Assembly (NCBI GenBank): GCA_029204225.1
Contig: CM055104.1
Span: forward strand, 46,246,986 to 46,310,985
Length of the DNA stretch: 64,000 bases
Direction: 5' to 3'
Source: Diphasiastrum complanatum
Taxonomy: Eukaryota; Streptophyta; Lycopodiopsida; Lycopodiales; Lycopodiaceae
How positions within the stretch are numbered: position 1 is the first letter of the stretch; every line of letters starts with the position of its first letter. The notes beneath the pieces are model-generated. The model had not been told where the DNA came from. It made no database searches and worked only from the letters and a program-made list of their open reading frames with translations. Shown here one piece after another: positions 47,782 to 58,045 of the stretch. A program made the translations under genes and the position numbers.

Positions 47782-48875
47782 TAGTATGGTCCCCATACGG
47801 CGGACCCATAGTCTCTGGTTTTGCATACTAGCTCCTGGTGGTGGATCAAGTTTAGTGGGCTCGGCACCCTTGCTAGGTGATGCTAACCACAATGAGTTTG
47901 TAGGATGTCTTCAACAGCTTCCTACCCAAAGGCTATCGATTTAGCCCTTAGGATCCATCTGCAATCGGATTGGATTTAACCACAACATCTTTGAACAATT
48001 TGGTGTCTTCATACCTGCAAATGCTCCCAGTTCCATCAGATGTAAGACAATGCCCACTTTCGGACCCATGCATGGAGGGATATGCAAATGTAAATCTCAA
48101 GATTGGAGATAGGAAGATATGGATGCAAGTCAACAATATTGTGTCTAACACCGTGTCATTGATGTGTGTGTGAATGCAGCACGATGAGGCTTTAGTGCCC
48201 CAACTCTGAAACCGGTCCAGACTGGTGATTACCAATTCTTTTTTTTTTTTTTGTTTAGACATTCAACTTATACTCTCTAAGAACTAATTCAACAAGGAAT
48301 AACCATCTAGTCTCCTCTGTGTACTGACTCTTCTCTCAAGCCCTATATTCTGACAGTTGTCCATGTAGGACAACTTACTGTCCTAAGATCCAATACACAA
48401 GATTGTAGGAAGTACTGGTTTTCCACTAGTCTATGGAATCAATTAGGAAAATTGTCCTCACCTCTTATGGATGTGCGAGGCGTCACTTGTCCTCACAAAT
48501 TGGTTCGAGATCTGATAGAGACAGTTGAAGTCTTTTTTTTTTTTCTTACTTTTCTCTCAGTCTTTCTTTATCTCTCTTTTTCTGTTTTTCTTTTTCTTTT
48601 TTTATATATATTTTTCTTCTGTGCCTTACCCATTGGACGATGGAGTCACTCCCCACCCCACTGCACTGTTTTTGTTCCACTTTTTCCTCTCTCAACCCCT
48701 CCTCACCCGTTGCATCTATAAAGTCATTTATACCCATAGAAATTAGCAAATGCCCAAATGCAGCTCAAAGTTTTTATAGAGATGCAATAAATATGTATGC
48801 ATAGAAAACTGAGACTTGCAACAGATGCTCACCATACCGTGTCTAGTGTATAATGCATAATAGTGAGGTGGGTGG
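47782..48875. other. Region between left repeat and the extra ORF
   Basis: No coding similarity. It contains an inverted repeat (GACAGTTGTCC at 48352-48362 with GGACAACTTACTGTC at 48368-48382) and long T-rich tracts (about 48533-48620), which read as purine-rich tracts for the minus-strand element. Confidence 0.5.
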
Positions 48876-49802
48876 TTACAGTGAATTCCTGCACATTTTC
48901 GTCCGTTGGTTCTTCAACTCCCCAGCGTAATTGGGGTCCACTTCTGCCACATCCACAAGGGCTGGATCGGCACCTTCCAGGAACTTAAAATAAAACATCT
49001 CATTTAGGGTTTTGCGTTCCCTGGAAGTTCTGTCACGCATCTGCAGGTACAATGCTAGGTCCGCTCCTGACTCCATGGGCTCATTGGAGTCGTACCACCA
49101 TTTGGTAAGGTGAATCTTGGTGGGTTTAGTCTTAGCGCCCCAAGGTTGTAGTAACCAATTCTGCAGGCAGTAGACATAGTGGCCGGCCAATCTAATGATA
49201 TCATCTTTCTGGTGCGCGGCAACAACTGAGAACCTACATAAGCTCTCGCAGGAATCTTTGTAGTTTTCAAAACTACTTGGGATGAGTGGCCATGTGAATC
49301 TGAGGGCGGAACTTGTGGATGGTCGTAACTCAAAAACCTGGGTATCTAGCGGAAACTCCATGGGCGGTAGATATAAACTATAAGCATCGAAGTTTTTGTA
49401 GAACAGACTGTCCGACAAAATTTCCTTGCGATGCACAGGGTAAGCGAGTAAAGGGTTGCGGGAACTCTGAGGCCTGATTGGTCCTCTTGCAGCTTCTTTT
49501 CTCTGATACTCATGTAACTGCCTAGCTAGCATGGCTATGGTAGTTTCGGTTGCAGCTAGTTCCACCTTGGTGTTGGCTAGGATCTTTTACTGCCCTTTAT
49601 ACCCCTCCATATGGCTTATCTGTCATCTGTCATTATCCTCCTTAAGGTTATTGTACTTATGCTTCCAGGTATCTCGCTCCTTATTGGTGCTAACCAGCTC
49701 GTTAGTGGCTCTGATTCGCAGGTTCTTTTGTTTCTTCAATTCTTCTTTCAGACGTTGGATTTCTATGTTGGTCCTCTGTCCTTCCTTCAGTACGAACCTC
49801 AT
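48876..49802 (-). pseudogene. Extra ORF downstream of pol: coiled-coil protein of unknown function
   Basis: One minus frame of 308 codons from an ATG at 49802 to a stop at 48876, with two in-frame stops near residues 59 and 70. Residues 1-60 (IEIQRLKEELKKQKNLRIRA, then ERDTWKHKYNNLKEDN) form a clear heptad-type coiled coil, and a second helical stretch follows (ATETTIAMLARQLHEYQRKE). The rest (MEFPLDTQVFELRPSTSSAL, WPLIPSSFENY, IRLAGHYVYCLQNWLL) matches no family I recognise. The position after pol agrees with the additional ORFs known in Tat-group Gypsy elements. A structural or RNA-binding role would be guesswork. Confidence 0.7.
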
Positions 49803-50013
49803 CAGTTTTCTCTGGCGTTGGTCGGGCTAATTACTGCTCTATGGGTCTTCCTTACTATTTTCAGCAGTGAATTCCATCACCTGTGTTTTAGCATTTATGT
49901 ACATGAATATACAATGTTTTGAATGTACAAAAAATCTTTAAACCTTTACACCCCTCTCCCCCTCCGTGTGTATCTATCAGGTTCGTGCTAGGGCAGGGGC
50001 TTTTACTATGTAC
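49803..50013. other. Short spacer between second RNase H and extra ORF
   Basis: About 210 bp on the minus strand with stops in the relevant frames. It could hold the signal used to express the downstream ORF; nothing is recognised. Confidence 0.4.
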
Positions 50014-50688
50014 TTAGGCCGTGTGCATTAACCCATGCGTTATGCTACTATGGTGTGACCTAAAACAAGTTCTAGATAGTTCATGGCTCATTAACTGATG
50101 TAATTGGGCTAGGAGTTGGGGATTCTCTAGACCTACTTGGTTTATCAGACTTCTGATCCACCGAACTCCATACCATGCTTGGGCTTTTAGGATTGTCCAT
50201 AGCTCCGCAACAATGGTTATGGGCGAAATGACTACCCTACCTGGCTCACATTGCCAGTAATGATCGTGGTCATAGGCTATCGCAGCTAGACTATCAGCAC
50301 ATTGGTTCTGTGCTCGTGGAATATGCATCCATTCGACGTGGGAAAACTCTCTAGTGTATTCGTTGATGGCAATTGCATAGGCCTGTAAGGTCTTGCTTTT
50401 GAGTCGATATACGCCAGTCATACCTCAGATTAGGACTTGTGAATTTTCCATAATCTGGAGGTTGTCTATAGTCTGCACAACTCGCATGGTCATTTGTAAA
50501 CCGATTAGAAGGGCTTTGTATTCGGCAGTGTTGTTCGTGAATCCTTTCCCTAATAGGACTCCTATACTGGCTAGTTCAGTCCCATTGGGATTCTGCAATA
50601 ATGTTCCTATGACACCTTCTCTATTCGAATGTCTACAGGCTCCGTCTACCTTCAACGTATATGCCCCAAGTTCCAGGGTAAGTTCCAT
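50014..50688 (-). pseudogene. Second RNase H (archaeal-type) located after integrase
   Basis: The minus frame reads LKVDGACRHSNREGVIG, NNTAEYKALLIGLQM, IMENSQVLI, a single stop at 50422-50424, GVYRLKSKTLQAYAIAINEY and HIPRAQNQCADSLAAIA. This matches RNase H of the extra (aRNH) type carried by Tat-group Gypsy elements rather than the ordinary Gypsy RNase H, which is present separately near 52400. The second catalytic Asp (usual DSQL) is Asn in ENSQV. One stop and this change imply it is inactive. In this element it lies downstream of integrase. Confidence 0.82.
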
Positions 50689-50907
50689 ATCACAACAATA
50701 ATATTTTTGTATTTTTCTCGATTTTATGAATTTTTGTATGGGTTTTTTGCACCCTTTCGTTCAGCGTATATGTACAGGGTCACTGGGGCTACTTTTGATT
50801 CTTTGAGTGTTCCCCGTATTCGTGATGCTTCTGGTTGTTCACTCTGATACCTGAAAAGGTGAACATGAAAAGGTGTTACATACTGTATAGGTGACTTCGG
50901 CTTCTCT

Positions 50908-52300
50908 TTAACTACGGTAAGCTTTTATCTTATTTATGTTGGTTCGGTGCTTAAAAATTTCACCATTTAACTCTGCCAGCTTAACCGTGTTATTTTCATA
51001 CAGTCTCACTATTACATATGGACCGTTCCAGCGTGGCCCCAACTTTTGAGGCATTAACTCGTGTCTAGCATCGTAGAACAACACTAACTGGCATGAACTG
51101 GTAATCGCGCATGTTCCTATCATGAATCTCCTTCATGCGTCTTTTGTGGGTTTCTTGGTGATTTAAAGCAGCTATCCAGTGCTCATCCAGGTCTTGTAAA
51201 GTGTCCAGTCGGTGCTATATTGATTCTTTCTTTCCTAGGTCATGCTTCATGGCAAACCGCAAGGATGGAAGCTCTATTTCTATTGGCAGTACACATTCTT
51301 GGCCATACACTAGAAAAAAGGATGTGTGGTTGGTATTGGTCTTATAGGTGGCATTATATGCCCACAACGCCGAGTATGGTTTTTTGTCCCAATTCCTCTG
51401 TCGGTCTGATACGATTTTCCTTAGAATACCCAATAGTTGTTTGTTTGTGCTTTCAGCCTGACCGTTGGCTTGCGGGTGGTAGGGTGTGTTTTTTCGATGC
51501 TTGATCGTCAACTGATCGGTCAAAGCCTTGATAGTAATGGATACCCCTATCAGAGATGAGTTCTCCGGGTGTACCGAACTGGCCTATCACCTGTTCTAGT
51601 AAGAACCAGACGGTTTCTTTCGCATTGTCTTTGGCCACAGCCTGTGCCTCGGCCCACTTTGTGAAATAGTCAGTGGCCACTATGATATAATGTTTTCGAC
51701 TAGATGAAGCTGGGTGTATTGGGCCAACGAAATCGATGTCCCATTTTTCAAAGGGGAGACATGTCTGTATTGGAACTAACAATCGCACCCTATTATTCGT
51801 CTTGTCAACTCGTTGACAGGTCTCGCAGTTTCGGGCATGTAAATGGGCATCTTGGAATAGTGTTGGCCACCAATAACCCGCCCTCAGAATTTTCTGCCCT
51901 GTGAGTTGGCCAGCAAAGTGGCCCCCACAGGCAGAATCGTGACACTCCTCTAGTATAAATTTGGCTTCTTCAGGAGTGACACATCTTCGATACAACCCTT
52001 CTACACCTCGTCTATATAGTGTGCCCCCTATTAAAGTGAATTTTAGGGCTTGTAGACGTAGTTTTCGTTTTTCTGGAGTCGTCATACTGCTGGGTGTCTC
52101 TAGTGTGGATAGGTAGGTTGCTAAAGCTGTATACCACTCAAAAATTGTGTCAATGTCTACCCTCAAAAGTTCTTTTAAGTGATCAGCCTCCCACTCATTG
52201 TTTGTTTCAGTAACCCCTCCCAGCTCGCAAATACAATCGTTTAACCCCTGCCGTTTAGGCGGCTTGCTTTGGAGGGTGTAGTCAAACTCCTGAAGGGAGA
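50908..52300 (-). pseudogene. Gypsy integrase (HHCC, DDE core, GPY/F)
   Basis: From the end of the 52436-51453 frame: a zinc-binding N-terminus (CHDSACGGHFAGQ ... NCETCQRV), core with KWDIDFVGPIH and ATDYFTKWAEA, and second Asp in ELISDRGIHYYQ. The frame then shifts; 51523-51215 holds YHPQANGQAESTNKQLLGIL (catalytic Glu) and ALWAYNATYKTNTNHTSFFL, and 51123-50908 holds the GPY/F module (KLGPRWNGPYVIVRLYENN). All catalytic residues are visible, but the frame is broken at about 51510 and 51200. No chromodomain follows, consistent with a non-chromovirus (Tat/Athila-like) lineage. Confidence 0.92.
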
Positions 52301-53832
52301 TTATCCACTTCATTAAGCGCTCAGGAGGTTCTAGTTTATTCATCATCAAGGTGACTGCAGTACTCTTGGTAAAGAAAGTCACTTTTCGATGCAATAGGTA
52401 ATGCCTTAGTTTGGCGGCAACGTAAGCTATTCCCAAACAAATTTTCTCAGCCTTACTATAATTAAGTTTGACTTTGTTTAGTTTTCTCCCTATAAAAATA
52501 ATAGGGTGATATTTTTTTGTCCCAAATCTGGGCCAGACAACAGTTTATGCACGTGTCCGTGGTGCTTGGAAAAACAAAGAACTCCCTGTCATACATAGGT
52601 GGTTTTAATATTGGAGCGTTAGCCAAAGCTACTTTTAATTCCTGAAAAGTCTTCTCACATGCCTCGTCCTAGGTCCACTCCATGTTGGTTTTCAATAAGC
52701 CAGTCATCTGGTAAGTACGCGTGGCATAGGCCATCACATATCTTTTGTAATAACCACTCGAGCCTAAGAAGGTCTGAAGTGTGGACACCGTAGTTGGTGC
52801 CATCATGCCTAGTAGCTATTTTTTTTGGATCAGTTGCCATGCTGTACTTGCTAATGACATGTCCTAACAGTACCCCATAAGGAACTCCGAATAGGCACTT
52901 GTTATCATTCAAAGTTATACAGGTTGTTGCGCACTTCTGAAAACACTTCTCTAGCATGGTGAGATGTTCTGTGACAATGGTTGCCCCACAGAGGTCCTCT
53001 ATAAAAATTTTGAGGTTTTCGTCTAAGATATCCTCGAAGTGCTTGTTCATAAACCTCTGATAGGTTCCAGGGGATTAGTCAACCCAAAGGGCATGACGTG
53101 GTAAGCGAAAATCCCAAATGTGGTTGTGAAGGTGGTCTTCAATTTATCCTCTTCTGCTATGGCTATCTGATTATAGCCTACAAAACAGTCCATGAAAGAG
53201 TACTGGTCTCTTCCCGCCATTTTTTCTAGGACTTGGTCTATGAACGACAATGGGTAGTAGTCCTTCTTAGTCTGTTTGTTCAACCTCTTATAATTCACAC
53301 ATACGCGAATGCATGTAGAGTTCTTGGTGTGAGGTACTATTGGGGAGCACCACTTGGTGTTCTCTACCGGAAATATCAGACCAGCATTTCGAAGTCTCTC
53401 GAGTTCAGTGTATACTCCTTCCTTTAGGTGGTAGGGTAGCCGGCGTTGTTTTTGTCGTATAGGTTTGGCTCCCTCCTTCAGTGGTATTGTATGAGTCACT
53501 AGATCGGGTGGAATCTGCTTTAAATCTGAGTAGTCCCAGATAAAAATATGCTGGTACTTTCTACACAGCCGTTCGTATTTTTCTTTTTCTCCAATGCCTA
53601 GAGAAGCACCTATTTTGATGTTCTTGGGCTCTTCTAGAGTTCCTAGGTTTATCAAGCAAATATCGGCGTCTCGAACTTTGGGAGGCCACTCTTCTGGAGT
53701 GTTCCACTCTATGTCCAGTACTGATCTCAGGTCTGGTTCATCTTCACTTGTAGTGGACTCACCATCGTCCTCACTACTCGTGACCTCCTCCCACTCGGAT
53801 GAAGGTATGGGTGCTCTTTCTGACTCAGGCAC
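52301..53832 (-). pseudogene. Gypsy reverse transcriptase and RNase H
   Basis: The minus frame 53832-53047 covers RT motifs: GVYTELERLRNAGLIFPVEN, RVCVNYKRLNKQTKKDYYPL, FMDCFVGYNQIAIAEEDKLK, and FGIFAYHVMPFGLTNP. After a frame change (53050-52655) the catalytic YxDD box reads FIEDLCG, so the first Asp is Glu and Tyr is Phe. The thumb and RNase H follow with several stops (QELKVALANAPILKPP, then KLRHYLLHRKVTFFTKSTA and MKWIISLQEFDYTLQSK up to about 52240). The enzyme as read would be inactive. Confidence 0.92.
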
Positions 53833-54085
53833 CTCGGGATAGTCGTCTACTATGGTACGTTTTCTACCCCTTCCAAAAATCAGTACTCCTGCGGGGATGT
53901 CAACTGTGCAGTTGCTAAGCCTGAGCCATGGCTATCCTAGCAGTATAGAGTACCCCCGGTTCCCGGCGTACATCCTCATGACGTAGAAGTCCACTTGAAT
54001 GGTCTTGTTAGCCACGGTAATGGGTACATTCTTAAGCTAGCTTTAAGACTGTCAAGGTAGCGAGTTCTAGAGTAAAACCAAGGCG

Positions 54086-54295
54086 CTATGAAAGTTCTAG
54101 ACTTACGATGTTAACTGCCAACCCTGCATCAACTATGGCCCCTGAGATGTCTAGGCCATCTATGAGTACATCTACCTTAGGGCAGTAGCGATCTAACAAA
54201 TCTGCATCTACTTTCCCTATTGTAGGTGGCTCCAGTATTCTGGTCATGGGTGCTCTCATCAATCGTTTGACCGTGCGTTTAATAGTGGGTGACAA
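54086..54295 (-). pseudogene. Gypsy aspartic protease
   Basis: A minus frame of 69 codons contains CPKVDVLIDGLDISGAIVDAG followed by LAVNIVS. The active site D-A-G replaces the more usual D-G/S-G/A of plant Gypsy proteases. It lies between gag and RT, as expected. Between 54086 and 53832 the frame is interrupted. Confidence 0.75.
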
Positions 54296-54316
54296 TTGTA
54301 CTAGTTGCCAGAGCCC

Positions 54317-56028
54317 TTATTCCAATTTTAGATTCTCTAGGGCTTGACCTAGGTCAATATTCCCTCTCTTTAGATTTAGGTCTATATCCTTATTAAACCT
54401 GCGGTTTCTGGTCATAGTCCTCTTAGTTTCTAGGCCGGTTTTCCCTTTTCTCGGTCCTAGGAATCTGGAATGTCTACGCCCTTCCAAGATGCTACCCTCA
54501 CCTTGCTCTTTGGGCAATGGATCCTCATAGATGGGTGTAGGTTCAAATACTAGCTTCTCAATGACCACTGCGTTATCTACCTGCGGTGGTGGTTTTGGTG
54601 TAGGCTTGGGTTTTCTGGGAGGTAGCTCCGTCTGGAGGTTACTCCGAGTCACTACTAAAACCTCTTTCCTGCTCATGGATTCCTCTAGCGTCTCCACGAC
54701 GATGAAGTTCACGGGTGGCCGATCATCTTCTATGCATGCCTTCCCTTTATCCACCTGGCTAAGCTTGGGTCCCCGTTGTATGTATTGAGGTGGCCTTGAT
54801 GGCCCTGTCGTTCTGTCCTCCTGGGGTCTATGGTTCACTGGCCCAGACATCCTATTCCTAGTGTTTAATGCGTCTCTACATACCCAGCATCTATTCTCCA
54901 AGTGTTCAGGCCTCTTGCAGTACCCGCACACTTGGTTGGGACAGTTTCGATTTAAATGATTCCCTCTACAATGTCTACACACTAAGAGATATGGTCCTTC
55001 TATGGGGTGTCTCTGACCCAACAAATTTTGGTGCTGTTTGAGAAAATTTACATTTGCTGCTAAGGTCTGCATATTCTCACTCATCACGTCCATGTATCCC
55101 TTTAGCATGGCTCGCATATCGCCTAGTTCTGCATTAGAGCCTATGCTCTCATAGCCTCTATCGGACATCTGTGCTTGGAGCCTTCGTGCATCTTGTGTTT
55201 GCACGTTCCTGCCTTGTTGAGGTTCAATAGCCTGTATGGGACGGGGTTCCACTATGGGGTGTGCTCCTATAGCTACGATTGCGCCTCCTCTCCACGTTTC
55301 TGGGCTTAGGTTCAAGCTGTTCATTGCTTGCGATAGGTGGGATGCGTGGGCAACCGCAATCTGTGCGTCTTCTACCACGATTGCCTTCTCTACTGCCTCA
55401 GCCAATGTCTGGGAGTTACTCTGACGTACAATCATTTGTATGTCATTCTTGAGCCCTCGTAGAAAGAAGGTCAGTAGTAATAGGGGTGGTAGTAACACAG
55501 TGGGTTCCACTTGGCATGAAAACTCTGTCAAACGAGGCCAGTATTGGCAGATGGTTTCGTTACTTCCTTGTTGTAGGGAAGTCAGTGTGAACAGTAGGCC
55601 ATCAACCGTTCGGTGGGGGGCGTCTCAATTAAAAACAGTCTATGGAACTCCTCAATGGTGTGAATTGAGCCTCTCTGCAGACTATGATACCAGTGCCTAG
55701 CCGTTCCAGATAAAGTGGTGGCGAAAAACATCATTTCATGATGCGGGTTTGTGATGGCACTGGTAAAGCAGGTGGTCCAAAAAACATCAATATGCTCTTC
55801 GGCATTTTCATATGGTGGTCCATGAAACTCAGGAGTGGATCCACTAAGCTTGGGTAGTCCTCCTGTCTCCGGGGGTACTACGATTGGTTCAGTCAAACGT
55901 CTTGCCATTCTGTTGGTAACAGGTTCTGTAGCAGCAGGTGTTACGTTCACTAACTGTGGTTCTGTAGCGTCGGTTGGCTCAAGTTCTGGTAGTTCTTCTA
56001 TAGGTTCCAATATATCATCCAAGTCCAT
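54317..56028 (-). pseudogene. Gypsy gag with two zinc knuckles
   Basis: Two minus frames: 56028-55582 (MDLDDILEPIEELPELEP, PEFHGPPYENAEEHIDVF, TARHWYHSLQRGSIHTIEEF) is the Retrotrans_gag capsid, and 55531-54317 (LKNDIQMIVRQSNSQTLAEA, EKAIVVEDAQIAVA) continues after a frameshift. Knuckles are CRHCRGNHLNRNC (CX2CX3HX4C, one residue short) and CGYCKRPEHLENRC (CX2CX4HX4C). A Pro- and Lys-rich tail follows (ELPPRKPKPTPKPPPQ). It would form the particle core and bind element RNA. Confidence 0.9.
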
Positions 56029-58045
56029 TATAGGTGGGTGAGACTCATCATCTAAGGTTGGTGGGATAAGAAACCCACGATTGCTTCTTCTAAAGCCCTA
56101 AACACTCTCTCTGGGGATTTGAAGTCTCTTTGTGCGATGCTCCCTTAGACCTAGATTTCCTTGGTATACCTATGATGTCTCGTCTAGGGTGACACTAATG
56201 ATTGCTGCATAATAGGTTTCTCACTTACGGATAGCAATCAATTGTCATTGCACATGCGTTTTGTGATTTCTCCACGTTATCCCATATATCATCTGTCCTT
56301 CGTCCACTAATACTGCATATGACCTGACTAATTCTACTTGGTCGTTTTTTTGCTCAATCCTAATCCAACCATATCCATGTATAGTTTTTCTTGGTTCTTT
56401 GTACCAGGTGCCGTCTCTACGGGATGCTAGGGTTGGTGGGTCGTAGGGTAATGACTTTCGATTCAGGGCTCTAGTTTTCACTTTCACCTAGGCTTCATAC
56501 AGAACCCCATTCTCTGTTCTATCCCATCACTCTATGAAAGATTTCTAGTACTACTTGGCATCACAGCCTAAACTCCCTGCTGATTGTATGCAGTCTCTAG
56601 TCCAAACTGTATTCCAACTGCTGGAAGTAGAATGGCCTTGGTGAAGTCGGATCACATTCAGCTAGGGTTGGATTGTGAACTTGTAACGTATGTTCTAGGT
56701 GTGGGATCAACACACATCACTGTGTGATGCTAACCACTTCAACCTGTGATACTTGATATCGGTTTTCTGAAAACAACGTGTGCACTAGTAGCTTGCACAA
56801 CCAAGCTATCTTGCGGCTGACGGTCTAAACAGTAGAATTGTTCACAACATATGCAATCTGAGACATATGAGATTTGTAGGGCAGGGGATTGGTCCAGCCA
56901 AAACGTCCTAAAAAAGTCAAGGGGCACCACTACTGATGGTGGCTATGCCCTACGTGAGTAACGAAGGTCCTACCACATCCAATCCTGGGGGCTTCCTCTG
57001 TTACCCCGTGCTCCCGAGCCAATGAGAGTATTCCAGGCTCTCAGAAGTATGACTGTAAGGAGGGGGTGCTAGTACTTTTGATGGAATGATTTACTAGCTT
57101 TCTAGGGTCCTAGTTCCGTAAAACTTCTGATCATTAATTCACGTTAGGATCTTGCTAATATCTCTTTCCCCATTAAATTCGGCTTACAATTAGTAAAAAT
57201 CTTACATGGGCTGGAATCGATTTACTGTCTATGATGTGCTCGTGGGGTGCAAGTTATACGCACCGCTTTGTTTGCTAAGTGGCGGTATTTTCGCCAACCG
57301 TTGGATCTAGGTATTTCCCTAGACAGTACCGACAGCGGGTGTGACTAGTGTGACGCTTAACCAAGGCGGTGTATTTCAACCGCGGATGGTGGACGACCGC
57401 TCTGGTGTTTCACAGAGGTCGGGTCCAATTAAGAAGTTCATAATGGAAAACAAACGATTCCAACTTGACGATTTTCACAATTTATCAATCATGGCGTATG
57501 TCAACTAGTTTATAGACCGGCCAACAACCACATGCAGTTACTATGAAGGAAAACCAGGCTCCACTACTAGCAATGTATGATCTACTAGTAGAACATTGTT
57601 TTAACTTTAAAATGAAGAAGCGATTCCATGGTAAGTACAATTCAACTCATGAACCGGTTGTCCTCTCTTTCCTAACGGAAAACAATTCCATTGTCAGTCT
57701 AGTTCAAATCATTTATAAATAGCAATTACGGCGTGAACACTGATACCCTAGATGACGCATGGAGTAAATGGAAAACCTCAATAGCTACTTACCCTATCCG
57801 GCCAAAATCACAAACAATTTCATCATGTCAAAACCATAGCAAGTACGGAATCTTTGGAGTGCATGGTTCCTGAAACATTACACACAGGCATACTACCATT
57901 CTGGTTCTAAAATTTTTAGTAGGATTCACTACAGTGCACAATCGACCCATTATTCACTCAGTTGAATGAGCGTAACCACAAAATGCAAATGCATCCAAAC
58001 TCAAATTTATATGACCTTGTTACTAAACAGATGTAAGCGGTTTAT
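56029..58045 (-). other. Leader region upstream of the Tat-like gag
   Basis: About 2 kb with no known domain. A minus frame of 80 codons (56487-56245) has no match. No clear LTR end or primer site was found on the minus strand, so the 5' boundary of the minus-strand element is unresolved. Confidence 0.45.

Noticed and set aside
48525..48746. Phe/Leu-rich plus frame resembling membrane segments
   Set aside because: Produced by a T-rich tract that is a purine-rich tract for the minus-strand element.
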